Shown: positions 18,365-26,924 of the stretch, piece after piece
Layout of the letters: every line of letters starts with the position of its first letter
How positions within the stretch are numbered: the first letter of the stretch is position 1
Assembly (NCBI GenBank): GCA_017882455.1
Contig: JADGPL010000009.1
Location: 1 to 64,000 of the forward strand
Source of the DNA: Solirubrobacteraceae bacterium
Lineage (GTDB): Bacteria > Actinomycetota > Thermoleophilia > Solirubrobacterales > Solirubrobacteraceae
Length of the DNA: 64,000 nt
Reading direction: 5' to 3'
Translations under genes and position numbers: made by a program
The notes under the pieces: generated by a model
What the model was told of the DNA's origin: nothing
What the model saw: the letters and a program-made list of their open reading frames with translations, nothing else
Database searches by the model: none

Positions 18365-18808
18365 ATGTTCAGATCGATCGTGGTTGGGACGGACGGCTCG
18401 AACACCGCCGGACAGGCTGTGCGCCAGGCGGTGGACCTCGCCAAGTCCGTGGGGGCGAGCCTCGAGCTCGTCAGTGCGTACGAGCCCGTGCCGGCCCAGC
18501 GCCTGAGCGAGGAACGCCGCGACGCGCCCGAGGATCTGCAGTGGGCCATCAACCCGCGCGAGGAGGTCGACGCGACGCTGGAGGCGGCCGCCGAGATCGC
18601 CCGCGAGGCGGGGGTTGCGGTCAACGTCTATCCACGCCTGGGCGACCCGGCGGACGCGATTCTCGACGTCGCCGAGGAGCGGGAGGCCGACCTGATCGTG
18701 GTCGGCAACAAGGGGATGACCGGCGCGAAGCGGTTCCTGCTGGGGTCGGTCCCCAACAAGGTCTCCCACCACGCTCCCTGCTCGGTTCTGATCATCCGCA
18801 CGACCTGA
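18365..18808 (+). CDS. Universal stress protein (UspA family)
   Basis: A 147-residue single-domain USP. 'FRSIVVGTDGSNTAGQAVRQ' at the N-terminus contains the conserved Asp. 'ADLIVVGNKGMTGAKRFLLG' followed by 'SVPNKVSHHAPCSVLII' contains the G-2x-G-9x-G(S/T) ATP-binding motif, so this is the ATP-binding subclass. The ATG at 18365 has a strong AGGAGG site 4 bp upstream, which fixes the start against a longer open frame. Proteins of this class respond to energy or dormancy stress. It is not obviously part of the glycan locus. Confidence 0.95.
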   Translation: MFRSIVVGTDGSNTAGQAVRQAVDLAKSVGASLELVSAYEPVPAQRLSEERRDAPEDLQWAINPREEVDATLEAAAEIAREAGVAVNVYPRLGDPADAILDVAEEREADLIVVGNKGMTGAKRFLLGSVPNKVSHHAPCSVLIIRTT

Positions 18809-18837
18809 GCAGCTCGGGGCTCGCTCGCGCCGCCGCT

Positions 18838-20040
18838 TCAGGTGCGTGAGACCAGGGCGTTCGCCATCTCGGCTGCCAGCGCGGGGTCCACGTCGATGCC
18901 GAGCTGCGGGATCTCTGGTCGCAGCGTCCTCGGCAGCAGGCGCCAGAGGAGGCGGGCGCGCCCGCCGACGGCCACGACCGCGTCCGTCGTGCGCAGTTGC
19001 ATCTCGACATCGAGCGCACGCATCACAGCCAGCGGGAGCAGACGATCGAGGTGGTGCACGGTCAAGCCCTCATCGGCTTCCCCTGGTGCGCTGCGCACGT
19101 GCTCGGTGCGAGATGCCCCGGCCGTGATCAAGGCCACGTCGAGCCCGTGCTTCTGCAGGCCCGCCAGCCAGCTCGTCGCCGCCCGTATCCCCTCCTCGCC
19201 GCTGGCAACCGCCACGACCTTCACGGACCCGTTCGGCCGACGGCCGAAGTGCTCTGTGCGAGCCGCGCCCGACGTCGAGGCAGGCTGCCCGCGCAGGAGC
19301 ACGAGCGTCCAGACCAGCGCGTCAGAGGCCACGTCGAGCGAGATCTTGAGCAGCCCTCGCCAGCCGTCCCGCCAGCCCTCCTCGAGGATCGAGCGGTAGA
19401 GGAGCTTGGCGATGGGCCGCAGCACGATGCCGGTCAGATAGCCGTCGACCCGAGCGGGTCGCGCGAGGTGGCGGCTCTCCAGCCGCGCGTAGCGCCACGC
19501 GTCGAGCAGGGCCTCACGCAGCGTCCCGGCGAGCTCGTGCTCGAGATCGCCGCCGAGCACGAACGGTCGCCTGCGCGGTTCGATGCCCTCGTGAACCATG
19601 CGTGCCTCGTCGTGACGGTAGGCGCCTCGCCGAAACATCCGCGCCCGGTAGCCGGGGTACTTGGCCGAGGGCCCGAGCGGTCGGCCAAGGAAGTGGTTGC
19701 GCAGCGGGCACACTGCCATCTCGACATCCGAGGCCTCTGCCGCGAGCAGTCCTTCGATGCTCGCGCGCAGCTCCTCTGAGACGCGCTCGTCGGCGTCGAT
19801 CTCGAGGATCCACTCGCCGGTGGCGGCGTCGAGGGCGAGGTTGCGCTGGGCTGCGAAGCCGGGCCAAGGATTCTCGATCACCCTCGCGCCGGCCGCCCGC
19901 GCGATCTCGACGGTGCGGTCGGTCGACCCTCCGTCGACGACGATCACCTCATCGCAGAAGGCGACGCTCTCGAGCGCCGCCGCGAGACGCTCCTGCTCGT
20001 CCTGGACGATCAGGCAGGCTGACAGGCGCTCCCTGGACAC
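18838..20040 (-). CDS. Family 2 glycosyltransferase with extra C-terminal domain
   Basis: A 400-residue protein from GTG 20040. Residues about 1-240 are a GT-A transferase of the WaaE/KdtX-like group: 'SACLIVQDEQERLAAALESV', 'VIVVDGGSTDRTVEIA', 'WILEIDADERVSEEL' (DxD), 'YPGYRARMFRRGAYRHDEA'. Its acceptor side is membrane-proximal. Residues about 265-400 form an added domain ('VKVVAVASGEEGIRAATSWL' with later 'AVVAVGGRARLLWRLLP') that looks like an alpha/beta fold but which I do not recognise. Transcribed divergently from the GT4 gene, 23 bp apart. Some relatives add heptose or glucose to glycan cores. Confidence 0.85.
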   Translation of the reverse strand: MSRERLSACLIVQDEQERLAAALESVAFCDEVIVVDGGSTDRTVEIARAAGARVIENPWPGFAAQRNLALDAATGEWILEIDADERVSEELRASIEGLLAAEASDVEMAVCPLRNHFLGRPLGPSAKYPGYRARMFRRGAYRHDEARMVHEGIEPRRRPFVLGGDLEHELAGTLREALLDAWRYARLESRHLARPARVDGYLTGIVLRPIAKLLYRSILEEGWRDGWRGLLKISLDVASDALVWTLVLLRGQPASTSGAARTEHFGRRPNGSVKVVAVASGEEGIRAATSWLAGLQKHGLDVALITAGASRTEHVRSAPGEADEGLTVHHLDRLLPLAVMRALDVEMQLRTTDAVVAVGGRARLLWRLLPRTLRPEIPQLGIDVDPALAAEMANALVSRT

Positions 20041-20063
20041 CCGCCGGATAGTATGGCCAGCGC

Positions 20064-21185
20064 GTGCGCCAGGGCCGGATCGTCTCAATCCAAACGACGA
20101 ACGAGCGCGGCGGCGCCGAGTACGCCAACGTGGATCTGCTCGCGGCGCTCAGGGCGCGGGGACATGATGTGGTGCTGTTGACCAACTTCCCCGACCTGGC
20201 CTCGGGAGCGGGCGTCCCGGTGCGGGCGATCGACCTCGGGCCCAAGCTCGCTCGTCGCACCGTCCTGCTGGTCGTGGCGCAGGCGCCGCTGACGCTGCTG
20301 CGCCTCGCGCGCGCTCTCAGAGCGCAGCGACCCGTGGGCGCGCTGATGTTGCACTTCAAGAAGGAGCAGCTCCTCTGCGCGCTGTTGCCGCGCAGACTCA
20401 CCGGGGAGATCGTCTGGGCCGAGTGGGGACCCGTTCCGCTCCCGATGCGTCGCGGCCCGGCCCGCCTCCTGTACGCGCTCGCCGCGCGGCGAGCGCGACG
20501 GATCATGGCCATCTCCGAGGGGACCAGGCGCACGATCATCGATGCCGGCGTGCCGGCCGAGAAGGTCGACGTGGTCCCCAACCTGGTTGACGTCGAGGCG
20601 GTCAAGCCCGATCCCCGCAGCAGGACGGAGCTGCGTGCTGCATGGGGCGCCGGCGAGCAGACCCTGGTCGTGGGCTGCATCTCGCGCTTTCAGCGGCGCA
20701 AGCGCAACGACGTGGTCATCGACGCCATGGCTCATCTGGAGGGCGATGTGCAGCTGGTGATCGCCGGCGAGGGCGAGGAGGAGGCGGCCCTGCGCGAGCG
20801 AGCCGCGCCGTATGGGAAGCGCGTTCGCTTCGAGCCGAACGTGCGCGGTCACGTCGAGGCGTTCCTGTCGGCCTGTGACCTGCTGGTGTTCGCTCCGAGC
20901 CCGACCGAGGGCGAGCCGCGGGTGATCGTGATGGCCCAGCTCGTCGGGATCCCCGTCGTCGCCACCGACCCCGAGGGCGCGCAGGGACTGATTCCCCCGG
21001 GCGGTGGCACGATCGTCTCGCCGCATCACGATGCCCGCGCGCTGGCGCTCACGCTGGCGGCATATCGCGACGATCGCGAGCGCTGCCTGAGCGAGGGACG
21101 CACAGCCCGCGCCGCCACGCTGGAGAGTCACGCGCCGGAGCGGACGCTTCGTGCCGTCGAGCGTGCGTTCGGCCTGGATTCCTGA
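20064..21185 (+). CDS. Family 4 glycosyltransferase
   Basis: A 373-residue GT-B enzyme from GTG 20064. The N-terminal acceptor domain begins 'RIVSIQTTNERGGAEYANVD' with the glycine-rich GGAE motif. The C-terminal donor domain has 'VGCISRFQRRKRNDVVIDAM', 'LVIAGEGEEEAALRERA' and the E-x7-E type donor site 'SPTEGEPRVIVMAQ' then 'GIPVVATD'. It is a retaining transferase using a nucleotide sugar, acting at the cytoplasmic face. Sugar specificity cannot be read from sequence. Confidence 0.93.
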   Translation: MRQGRIVSIQTTNERGGAEYANVDLLAALRARGHDVVLLTNFPDLASGAGVPVRAIDLGPKLARRTVLLVVAQAPLTLLRLARALRAQRPVGALMLHFKKEQLLCALLPRRLTGEIVWAEWGPVPLPMRRGPARLLYALAARRARRIMAISEGTRRTIIDAGVPAEKVDVVPNLVDVEAVKPDPRSRTELRAAWGAGEQTLVVGCISRFQRRKRNDVVIDAMAHLEGDVQLVIAGEGEEEAALRERAAPYGKRVRFEPNVRGHVEAFLSACDLLVFAPSPTEGEPRVIVMAQLVGIPVVATDPEGAQGLIPPGGGTIVSPHHDARALALTLAAYRDDRERCLSEGRTARAATLESHAPERTLRAVERAFGLDS

Positions 21186-21229
21186 GACCCGGCTCACTCG
21201 GCTGCGGCAGGCTGTGCGAGTATCCGCGG

Positions 21230-22171
21230 GTGCGTTCTCGCGTCATGTCTGTCCTGGGCACGCTCGCGCTCGTCCTCCTGCTGCTGTGCGCCGCCGGCTG
21301 CGCGCAGGCGAATCCGGGGAGGCCCCTGAAGGTGCAGGCCGCCTCCGCGCTGCCCCGCTCGAAGTCCTCCCACGTGATCGTGGTCATGATGGAGAACGAG
21401 GAGGCCACCAGCATCGTGGGCGATTCAGCCGCCCCCTACGCCAACTCGCTGATTCGCCGCTACGGGCTGGCCACGCAGAGCTTCGCCATCGCCCATCCCT
21501 CGCTCCCGAACTACCTCGCCCTCACGAGCGGATCGACTCAGGGTGTGACCAGCGATTGCACCGAATGTCATACGAGTGCGATCAACATCGTCGACGAGCT
21601 CGAAGCCAAGCGCACCTCCTGGAAGGCATACATGGAGGAACTGCCCGCGCCCTGCTTCACGGGCGCTATGGCGGGCGGCTATGCCAAGAAGCACGATCCC
21701 TTCATCTACTACGACGACGTCGCCCAGTCTTCCGGGCGCTGTCACAGGATCGTCGGCTTCGGCGCCCTCAGCAGCGACCTGCGCCATGGGGCGCTGCCCA
21801 CCTTCGCCTGGATCTCACCGAATCTGTGTGACGATGGCCACGACTGCGGGGTAAGCGGTGGCGATCGGTTCCTGCGCCGTGCGGTGCCGTCGCTCTTGCG
21901 TGAGCTCGGGCCACACGGCTACCTGGTGCTCACGTGGGACGAGGGCAGCTCGAACAGCGGGTGCTGCAGCGGGGCGCAGGGCGGGCGCATAGCCACGATC
22001 GTGGCCGGCCCCGATGTGCGTAGCGGCGCACGCTACGGCGGAGCGGTCGACCACTACGGCGTGCTTGCCACGATCGAGGAATCGCTCGGTCTGCCACTGC
22101 TCGGCGGTGCGGCCGACCCGCACAGCGGACGGCTGAGCGCTCTGTTCACCCGGCCGCCTCACATCGGCTGA
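21230..22171 (+). CDS. Exported acid phosphatase/phosphoesterase family protein (AcpA/phospholipase C-like), probable lipoprotein
   Basis: A 313-residue exported protein. The N-terminus ('VLGTLALVLLLLCAAGCAQA') is a signal peptide ending in a lipobox-like AAGC. The mature part is a phosphoesterase of the alkaline-phosphatase superfamily: 'HVIVVMMENEEATSIVG' (metal/nucleophile region), 'IAHPSLPNYLALTSGS', 'DPFIYYDDV', and 'LVLTWDEGS' near the end. Relatives hydrolyse phosphomonoesters or phospholipids outside the cell. GTG 21230 or ATG 21245 may start it. Its stop overlaps the next start by one base (TGATG), implying coupling to the nucleotidyltransferase/2H gene. Confidence 0.85.
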   Translation: MRSRVMSVLGTLALVLLLLCAAGCAQANPGRPLKVQAASALPRSKSSHVIVVMMENEEATSIVGDSAAPYANSLIRRYGLATQSFAIAHPSLPNYLALTSGSTQGVTSDCTECHTSAINIVDELEAKRTSWKAYMEELPAPCFTGAMAGGYAKKHDPFIYYDDVAQSSGRCHRIVGFGALSSDLRHGALPTFAWISPNLCDDGHDCGVSGGDRFLRRAVPSLLRELGPHGYLVLTWDEGSSNSGCCSGAQGGRIATIVAGPDVRSGARYGGAVDHYGVLATIEESLGLPLLGGAADPHSGRLSALFTRPPHIG

Positions 22172-23268
22172 TGGAGTCACCTGCGATACAGCGATCGGCC
22201 TCGCCGGCGAAATTCGAGCCTCCGCTCTTTTATCGAGTGACGGGCTCGCTGAACGTCCTCGTGTGGAAGCTGCCGCTGCCTCAGCGTGCGTTGGCGCGGC
22301 TGAGCAAAACCGTATACCGCAGCCCGCCGATGCCCGGCAAGGCGGTCGTGGCGATCGTCGATGCTCTGCAAGCGGCCGGCATTCGCTGCTGGATCAGCGG
22401 TGGCTGGGGCGTGGATGCGCTGGCGGGAAGATGCACCCGCCCCCATGGCGATCTCGATCTGGTGGTTGAAGACAAAGACATCGAGCGCTCCGTCGATGTC
22501 CTGGCGGGGCTCGGATATTGGGAGTGGTATCGCGCCGAGTCGGAGGTGCCGCTGTTCTCGCGGGTGGTCCTGCACGATCACGAGACCGCCGGGCGGGCGG
22601 TCGACCTGCACCCGCTCGAGCTGTCGGGAACGCACGTGGAATTCGCCTCCGGGGAGATCGAAGGCCGCCCGGTGCCCTGCCTATCCCTGTCGCTGCAGCT
22701 GAAGACGCACTCCAGCTACCGCAAGCGCTGGCGTGATCGTTCCGATCTCGCGCTGCTGCGCAAGCTGGGCGAGGGCTCGGTGACCACGCTGATCGTGCCC
22801 GTCCCGGCGGCCGACGGACTGCTCCAGAAGTCCGCTCGTGAGGCCGGCATACCGCCCCACATCACGATCTTCTACCCCTTCCTCAACGTGCGCACGATCG
22901 ACGCCGAGACAGAGTCTGCGCTCGCGGCTCTGCTGCAGGAGGTTCCCTGCTTCGACTTCGAGCTGACCGATATCGGACGCTTTCCCGGCGTCGTGTACCT
23001 CTCGCCGGAGCCGGCCGCGCCATTCGTGGCCCTGACGCAGGCGCTCGCCGGGCGCTGGCCCGATCACCAGCCATATGAAGGCGCCTACGAGGAGATCGTT
23101 CCGCACCTCACCGTCGCCTACGGGGCCTCGATACCCGGCGGCCTGGCTGAGCGGCTGCCTGTGCGCGTGCGCGCCGAGGAGGTGTGGCTGATGAGCAAGG
23201 TCGCTCGCCGCTGGACGCGGCGCAGGGCCTTTCCCCTCGGTCCGTCTACGGGCGGGGACGCCCTGTAA
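22171..23268 (+). CDS. Nucleotidyltransferase fused to 2H phosphoesterase (LigT-like)
   Basis: A 365-residue two-domain protein. Residues about 55-200 form an aminoglycoside-adenylyltransferase-like nucleotidyltransferase: 'CWISGGWGVDALAGRCTRPH' followed by GDLDLVV, with putative metal ligands D94, D96 and D145 ('GRAVDLHPLEL') and the C-terminal 'QLKTHSSYRKRWRDRSDLAL'. Residues about 205-355 form a 2H phosphoesterase with both motifs intact, H230-x-T232 ('PPHITIFYPF') and H312-x-T314 ('PHLTVAYG'). The former family transfers NMP to small molecules or RNA; the latter cleaves 2',3'-cyclic or 2'-5' phosphodiesters. The combined substrate is unknown. Coupled to the upstream phosphatase gene. Confidence 0.85.
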   Translation: MESPAIQRSASPAKFEPPLFYRVTGSLNVLVWKLPLPQRALARLSKTVYRSPPMPGKAVVAIVDALQAAGIRCWISGGWGVDALAGRCTRPHGDLDLVVEDKDIERSVDVLAGLGYWEWYRAESEVPLFSRVVLHDHETAGRAVDLHPLELSGTHVEFASGEIEGRPVPCLSLSLQLKTHSSYRKRWRDRSDLALLRKLGEGSVTTLIVPVPAADGLLQKSAREAGIPPHITIFYPFLNVRTIDAETESALAALLQEVPCFDFELTDIGRFPGVVYLSPEPAAPFVALTQALAGRWPDHQPYEGAYEEIVPHLTVAYGASIPGGLAERLPVRVRAEEVWLMSKVARRWTRRRAFPLGPSTGGDAL

Positions 23269-23274
23269 TCGCTG

Positions 23275-24507
23275 CTAGTGGCTCCGTGCGTATTGGGAGA
23301 TTGTGTTGGCGCCGTTGTTGGTGGTGTAGATGTTGTGGCCGTCGGGGCTGATTGCGATGCCTTCGGGGTCTGCTCCGGTTGGGATGGTGGTGGGGGTGAG
23401 GGCGGTGAGGATCCCGGTTTCGCTGTTGCGGGTGTATTGCGAGACGGTGTTGGTGGTCTCGTTGGTTGCGTAGACGTTGGTTCCGTCGGGGCTGACGAGG
23501 ACGCATTCGGTGTATTCGCCTGCCGTGATGGCGGCGGTGGATGTGAGCGCTCCGGTGGTCGTGTTGCGCGTGAACAGCGTGACTTTCCCTGGGGAGGTGC
23601 TGTTCGCTACGTATACGCTTTTGCCGTCGGGGCTGATCGCGAGGTCGTGGGGGTTGACTCCGGCTGCGACGGTGGCGGGGCTGAGGGCGGTGAGTTTGCC
23701 TGTTTCGCTGTTGCGGGAGTACTCAGAGACGGTGCTGGAGTTGTAGTTGGTGGCGTAGACGCTCTTGCCGTCAGGGCTGACGGCCATGCCATGGACGTTG
23801 GCTCCTGCCGGGATCGTGGCGGGTGAGAGCGCGGTGAGCACCCCGGTTTCGCTGTTGCGGGAGTACTCCGAGACGGTGGCGGAGGAGGAGTTGGCCGCGT
23901 AGACGCTCTTGCCGTCGGCGCTGATCGTCATGCCGATCGGTCCTTCGCCTGCCGCGACGGTCGCTTTTGAGAGGGCGGTGAGCTTGCCCGTTTCGCTGTT
24001 GCGGGAGAACTCCGAGACGGTGTTGGAGTACCTGTTGGCCACATACACATCCTTGCCGTCCGGGCTGATCGCGATGCCCTCGGGCGAGTAGCCCGCTTCC
24101 ACGCTCGCCGGCGAGAGCGGCGTGAGCGCCCCCGTTTCAGGGTTGCGCGCGTACTGCGAGACGGTCGTCGTGAACCTGTTGGCCGCATACGCGCTGCGAC
24201 CATCCGGGCTCACCACCATACGCGCCACACCACTACCCGCACCCACACTCCCCGGCGAAAGCGCCGACAACAACCCGGAGCCTTCCGCTGCGAGCGCGCT
24301 CGGCGCACCGCCCAGGGATGCGACCACCAAGGCGAGGAGGAGTACGAGGGACGTGCGCCCCTGCCGCGGGCAGCGCCGAAGGGAAGGTTCGATGAACCTT
24401 CGATCACGCTCCGAGAACAGCTGTATGTCGGGCGAATTCAGGGCACGCGCTCGCCTGCGGCCCATCGCCCTCGCATGCCTCCAGTAGAACATCAGTCGGG
24501 CCTCCAT
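23275..24507 (-). CDS. Exported YVTN-type seven-bladed beta-propeller
   Basis: A 410-residue protein. A long N-terminus ends in a hydrophobic stretch ('TSLVLLLALVVASLGG', about 53-68) and APSALAAEG, read as a signal sequence. The rest is about seven units of 48 residues, each of the form 'SPDGKSVYVAN...TVSEYSRNSETGKLTAL', matching the YVTN/lactonase-type propeller. At the DNA level units are about 144 bp and very similar, implying recent duplication. Propellers of this type bind proteins or glycans at the surface; enzymatic residues of 6-phosphogluconolactonase are not evident. Its stop lies 6 bp from the convergent 2H-fusion gene. Confidence 0.85.
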   Translation of the reverse strand: MEARLMFYWRHARAMGRRRARALNSPDIQLFSERDRRFIEPSLRRCPRQGRTSLVLLLALVVASLGGAPSALAAEGSGLLSALSPGSVGAGSGVARMVVSPDGRSAYAANRFTTTVSQYARNPETGALTPLSPASVEAGYSPEGIAISPDGKDVYVANRYSNTVSEFSRNSETGKLTALSKATVAAGEGPIGMTISADGKSVYAANSSSATVSEYSRNSETGVLTALSPATIPAGANVHGMAVSPDGKSVYATNYNSSTVSEYSRNSETGKLTALSPATVAAGVNPHDLAISPDGKSVYVANSTSPGKVTLFTRNTTTGALTSTAAITAGEYTECVLVSPDGTNVYATNETTNTVSQYTRNSETGILTALTPTTIPTGADPEGIAISPDGHNIYTTNNGANTISQYARSH

Positions 24508-24604
24508 GACCGACGAAGATGTAAAGCGACTGTGACTATACAGCGCGTCGGCGCGATCGTCCAGGCGATTCCAGATACTCGACGCCTACTGCGGGCGGCG
24601 GGAC

Positions 24605-25354
24605 TCAGCCCAGATCTCTGAATGAGCCGAGCCTGCGGCCTTGCAGGGCTCGCCGCCACCCCGCTGACGTCAGGATCGCGAAGTCCATGTCACGGTCGGG
24701 GTGGACCATGATCTCGGCACTGCCACGATCGGCGAGCCGGAGTAGATCCTCGATGGACTCGTCGGTGGGCGTGGGGCCCAGTCGGTCGATCCCGTAGAAG
24801 TAGTCGGTCGTGGTCTGTCTGCGGGCGATGAGCGCGTGACGGGATCTGCGCAACAGGGCAGTCAGGCCATCTCGACCTCCATCGCCGCCGCCCGACTGGC
24901 CGGTGCGTACCGGCATGCCCTTGGGAAGCGCCATCAGCACGGTGGGGCTCAGATGCGCGTGGTTGTGTCCGTCGATGTGACTCGGATCGCCGCCGAACAG
25001 CTGGCGAAACCGCTCGAGCTGGTCCTCGACGCAGCGCCGTGCACAGGCGCTCATCACCGGATTGAACGTGAAGCGCCTGAGGCGCCTGCCGGCGAAGTAG
25101 CGTGCGAGCCGCGCCTGGCGTTCGCGTACCGGCAGGGGCGCGGCCGGATCCTCGAGCTCCTGCGTCACGTTGAGATGCAGGCCGACGGCAAGCCCCCGAG
25201 AGCGTCCGATCTCGGCCGCGCGCTCGGAGTCGCTCATGTAGACCATCGCGCTCGTGCTGGTGATGCCACCGCTCGCGAAGCACTCGGCGATCCTGTCCGT
25301 CGCGAGTCGATTTCCGCCGAAATCGTCGGCATTGATGATCAGCAGGCCAGGCAC
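24605..25354 (-). CDS. ChbG/YdjC-type carbohydrate deacetylase
   Basis: A 249-residue cytoplasmic protein with the YdjC fold. 'LIINADDFGGNRLATDRI' carries the catalytic/metal Asp pair, 'GLAVGLHLNVT' a metal His, and 'DPSHIDGHNHAHLSPTV' the further His ligands. 'EIMVHPDRD' is the usual C-terminal block. ChbG removes N-acetyl groups from chitooligosaccharides; here a substrate from the surface glycan is plausible. It diverges from the flippase gene with about 90 bp between the starts. Confidence 0.9.
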   Translation of the reverse strand: MPGLLIINADDFGGNRLATDRIAECFASGGITSTSAMVYMSDSERAAEIGRSRGLAVGLHLNVTQELEDPAAPLPVRERQARLARYFAGRRLRRFTFNPVMSACARRCVEDQLERFRQLFGGDPSHIDGHNHAHLSPTVLMALPKGMPVRTGQSGGGDGGRDGLTALLRRSRHALIARRQTTTDYFYGIDRLGPTPTDESIEDLLRLADRGSAEIMVHPDRDMDFAILTSAGWRRALQGRRLGSFRDLG

Positions 25355-25444
25355 GCGAGGAGTCTAGCCCGGCGCCCCGGCGGCTCGGCGCGGCGACCGC
25401 GTGTCCAGGGATACTGTGGCTCGCCCAAGCGCGGGCGACGCACA

Positions 25445-26893
25445 ATGTCGACTTCCGCTCGCACTGCCACCCGGCAACGCGCCGTCCACGACGTCCTGAT
25501 GCAGGTCGTCGTGCGCGTCCTGAACCTGGCTCTCGGCGTGGTCGTCACCGCGCTGATCGCGCGGACCCTCAAAAGCGCGGGCTATGGCGAATGGTCGACG
25601 ATCTTCGCGATCCTCAGCCTGACGAGCTACTTCATGAGCTTCGGCGCTGAAAGCATCGTGGTGCGTGAGGCCGCCCGCGATCCCGCGCGCGAACGCGAAT
25701 GGCTCGGGGCGATCATGGCCATGAGGCTGATCGCGCTCGCCCCCGTGATGCTGATCTCACTCGGCGCGATCCTGCTGGTCCAGCAGAGCCACACGATGCT
25801 GCTTGTGGGGCTGATCCTCGTCGTCTTCATGCCGTTCGACGGGATCGGCGTGCTGCAGCTCGTCTTCCAGCTGCGCGTCAACAACCGCATTCCGATGCTG
25901 GTGCTCACGATCAGGAGCGTTCTGTGGGGCGTCGCGGTGCTCGTGATCTATGAGCGCGGGGGCGGCATGGTCGCGCTGGCGATCGCGCTGGTGCTCACCA
26001 ACCTGGCCGGTTCGATCGTGCAGACCGTGGCCGCGCTGCGGACGCTCGGACGCTGGCCGCGGCCATCTCGCGCACGGCTGGGAGAGCTGCTGCGGGCGAG
26101 CCTGCCGCTCGGCCTCACCGGCATGCTGGTGGTGGGATACGGGCGCATCGACCAGGTGATCGTGCTGCAGGCGGTCGGCAGCAGGGCCGCCGGTCTCTAC
26201 GGCGCTGTGTACAGCGTGCTGGACCGTGCGCACTTCGTGCCCATCTCCGTACTCGTCACGCTGGCGCCGATCATGGCCGCCGCGTGGCCGACCGATCCCA
26301 CGCGCATGCTGCGCGCGGCCCGTCTGACGGCGGAGTTGATGGCGATCACCTCGCTCGGCGCGCTCGCGTTCGCATCGGTCGCCGCGACGCCGCTGGTGCG
26401 TCTCTTCTTCGGGCCCGACTACACCGCGGCGGCGCCCGCGCTGCCGGTGCTCGGCGGGGCATTCGTGTTCATCTGCTTCGGCTATCTGAACGGCAACCTG
26501 ATGGTGGTGCTCGGGCTGCAGCGGCGCTTCCTGAAGATCAGCCTGATGGCGCTCATCTTCAACCTCGCAGGCAACCTCGTGCTCGTTCCGCTCACCGGCT
26601 TCATCGGCGCGGCATGGATGACGCTGGCGACCGAGATGCTCGTGTGCGCCATGTGCCTCTCGGCGATCCTGCGCGAGCTGAAGCGTCCCTTGCCGCGCCC
26701 CGGACGGATCACCCGCACCGTCCTGGCGGCAGCGCTTCTGTTCGGCGCCCTGAGCGGGCTGAACGCGCTGAGCGCATCGCTCGTCGTCCTCGTGCTCGCT
26801 GCGTGCGCGCTCTACCCCGTGCTGCTGCTGGGCCTCGGGGCGCTGGGGCGCGAGGACATCGCGGTCGTCCTCAAGCGCGCCGAGCTGACCTGA
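25445..26893 (+). CDS. Polysaccharide flippase (Wzx/MVF-like, MOP superfamily)
   Basis: A 482-residue protein with about 12-14 hydrophobic helices and little else. The start is ATG 25445. N-terminal 'VLNLALGVVVTALIARTLKS' with 'GYGEWSTIFAILSL' is the typical first-helix pattern of Wzx/RfbX proteins, and 'LVRLFFGPDYTAAAPALPVL' near residue 325 is a widely conserved cytoplasmic-loop signature. It should move undecaprenyl-PP-linked repeat units across the membrane. It is the only flippase in the window, positioned between the two ligase-like genes it would supply. Confidence 0.92.
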   Translation: MSTSARTATRQRAVHDVLMQVVVRVLNLALGVVVTALIARTLKSAGYGEWSTIFAILSLTSYFMSFGAESIVVREAARDPAREREWLGAIMAMRLIALAPVMLISLGAILLVQQSHTMLLVGLILVVFMPFDGIGVLQLVFQLRVNNRIPMLVLTIRSVLWGVAVLVIYERGGGMVALAIALVLTNLAGSIVQTVAALRTLGRWPRPSRARLGELLRASLPLGLTGMLVVGYGRIDQVIVLQAVGSRAAGLYGAVYSVLDRAHFVPISVLVTLAPIMAAAWPTDPTRMLRAARLTAELMAITSLGALAFASVAATPLVRLFFGPDYTAAAPALPVLGGAFVFICFGYLNGNLMVVLGLQRRFLKISLMALIFNLAGNLVLVPLTGFIGAAWMTLATEMLVCAMCLSAILRELKRPLPRPGRITRTVLAAALLFGALSGLNALSASLVVLVLAACALYPVLLLGLGALGREDIAVVLKRAELT

Positions 26894-26924
26894 GTGGGCG
26901 CTCAGAACGGCGCTCACAGCCGGC

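Noticed and set aside
23275-24507. Repeated ~144-bp units considered as a CRISPR or satellite array
   Set aside because: The units are in frame and encode propeller blades; there are no spacers.
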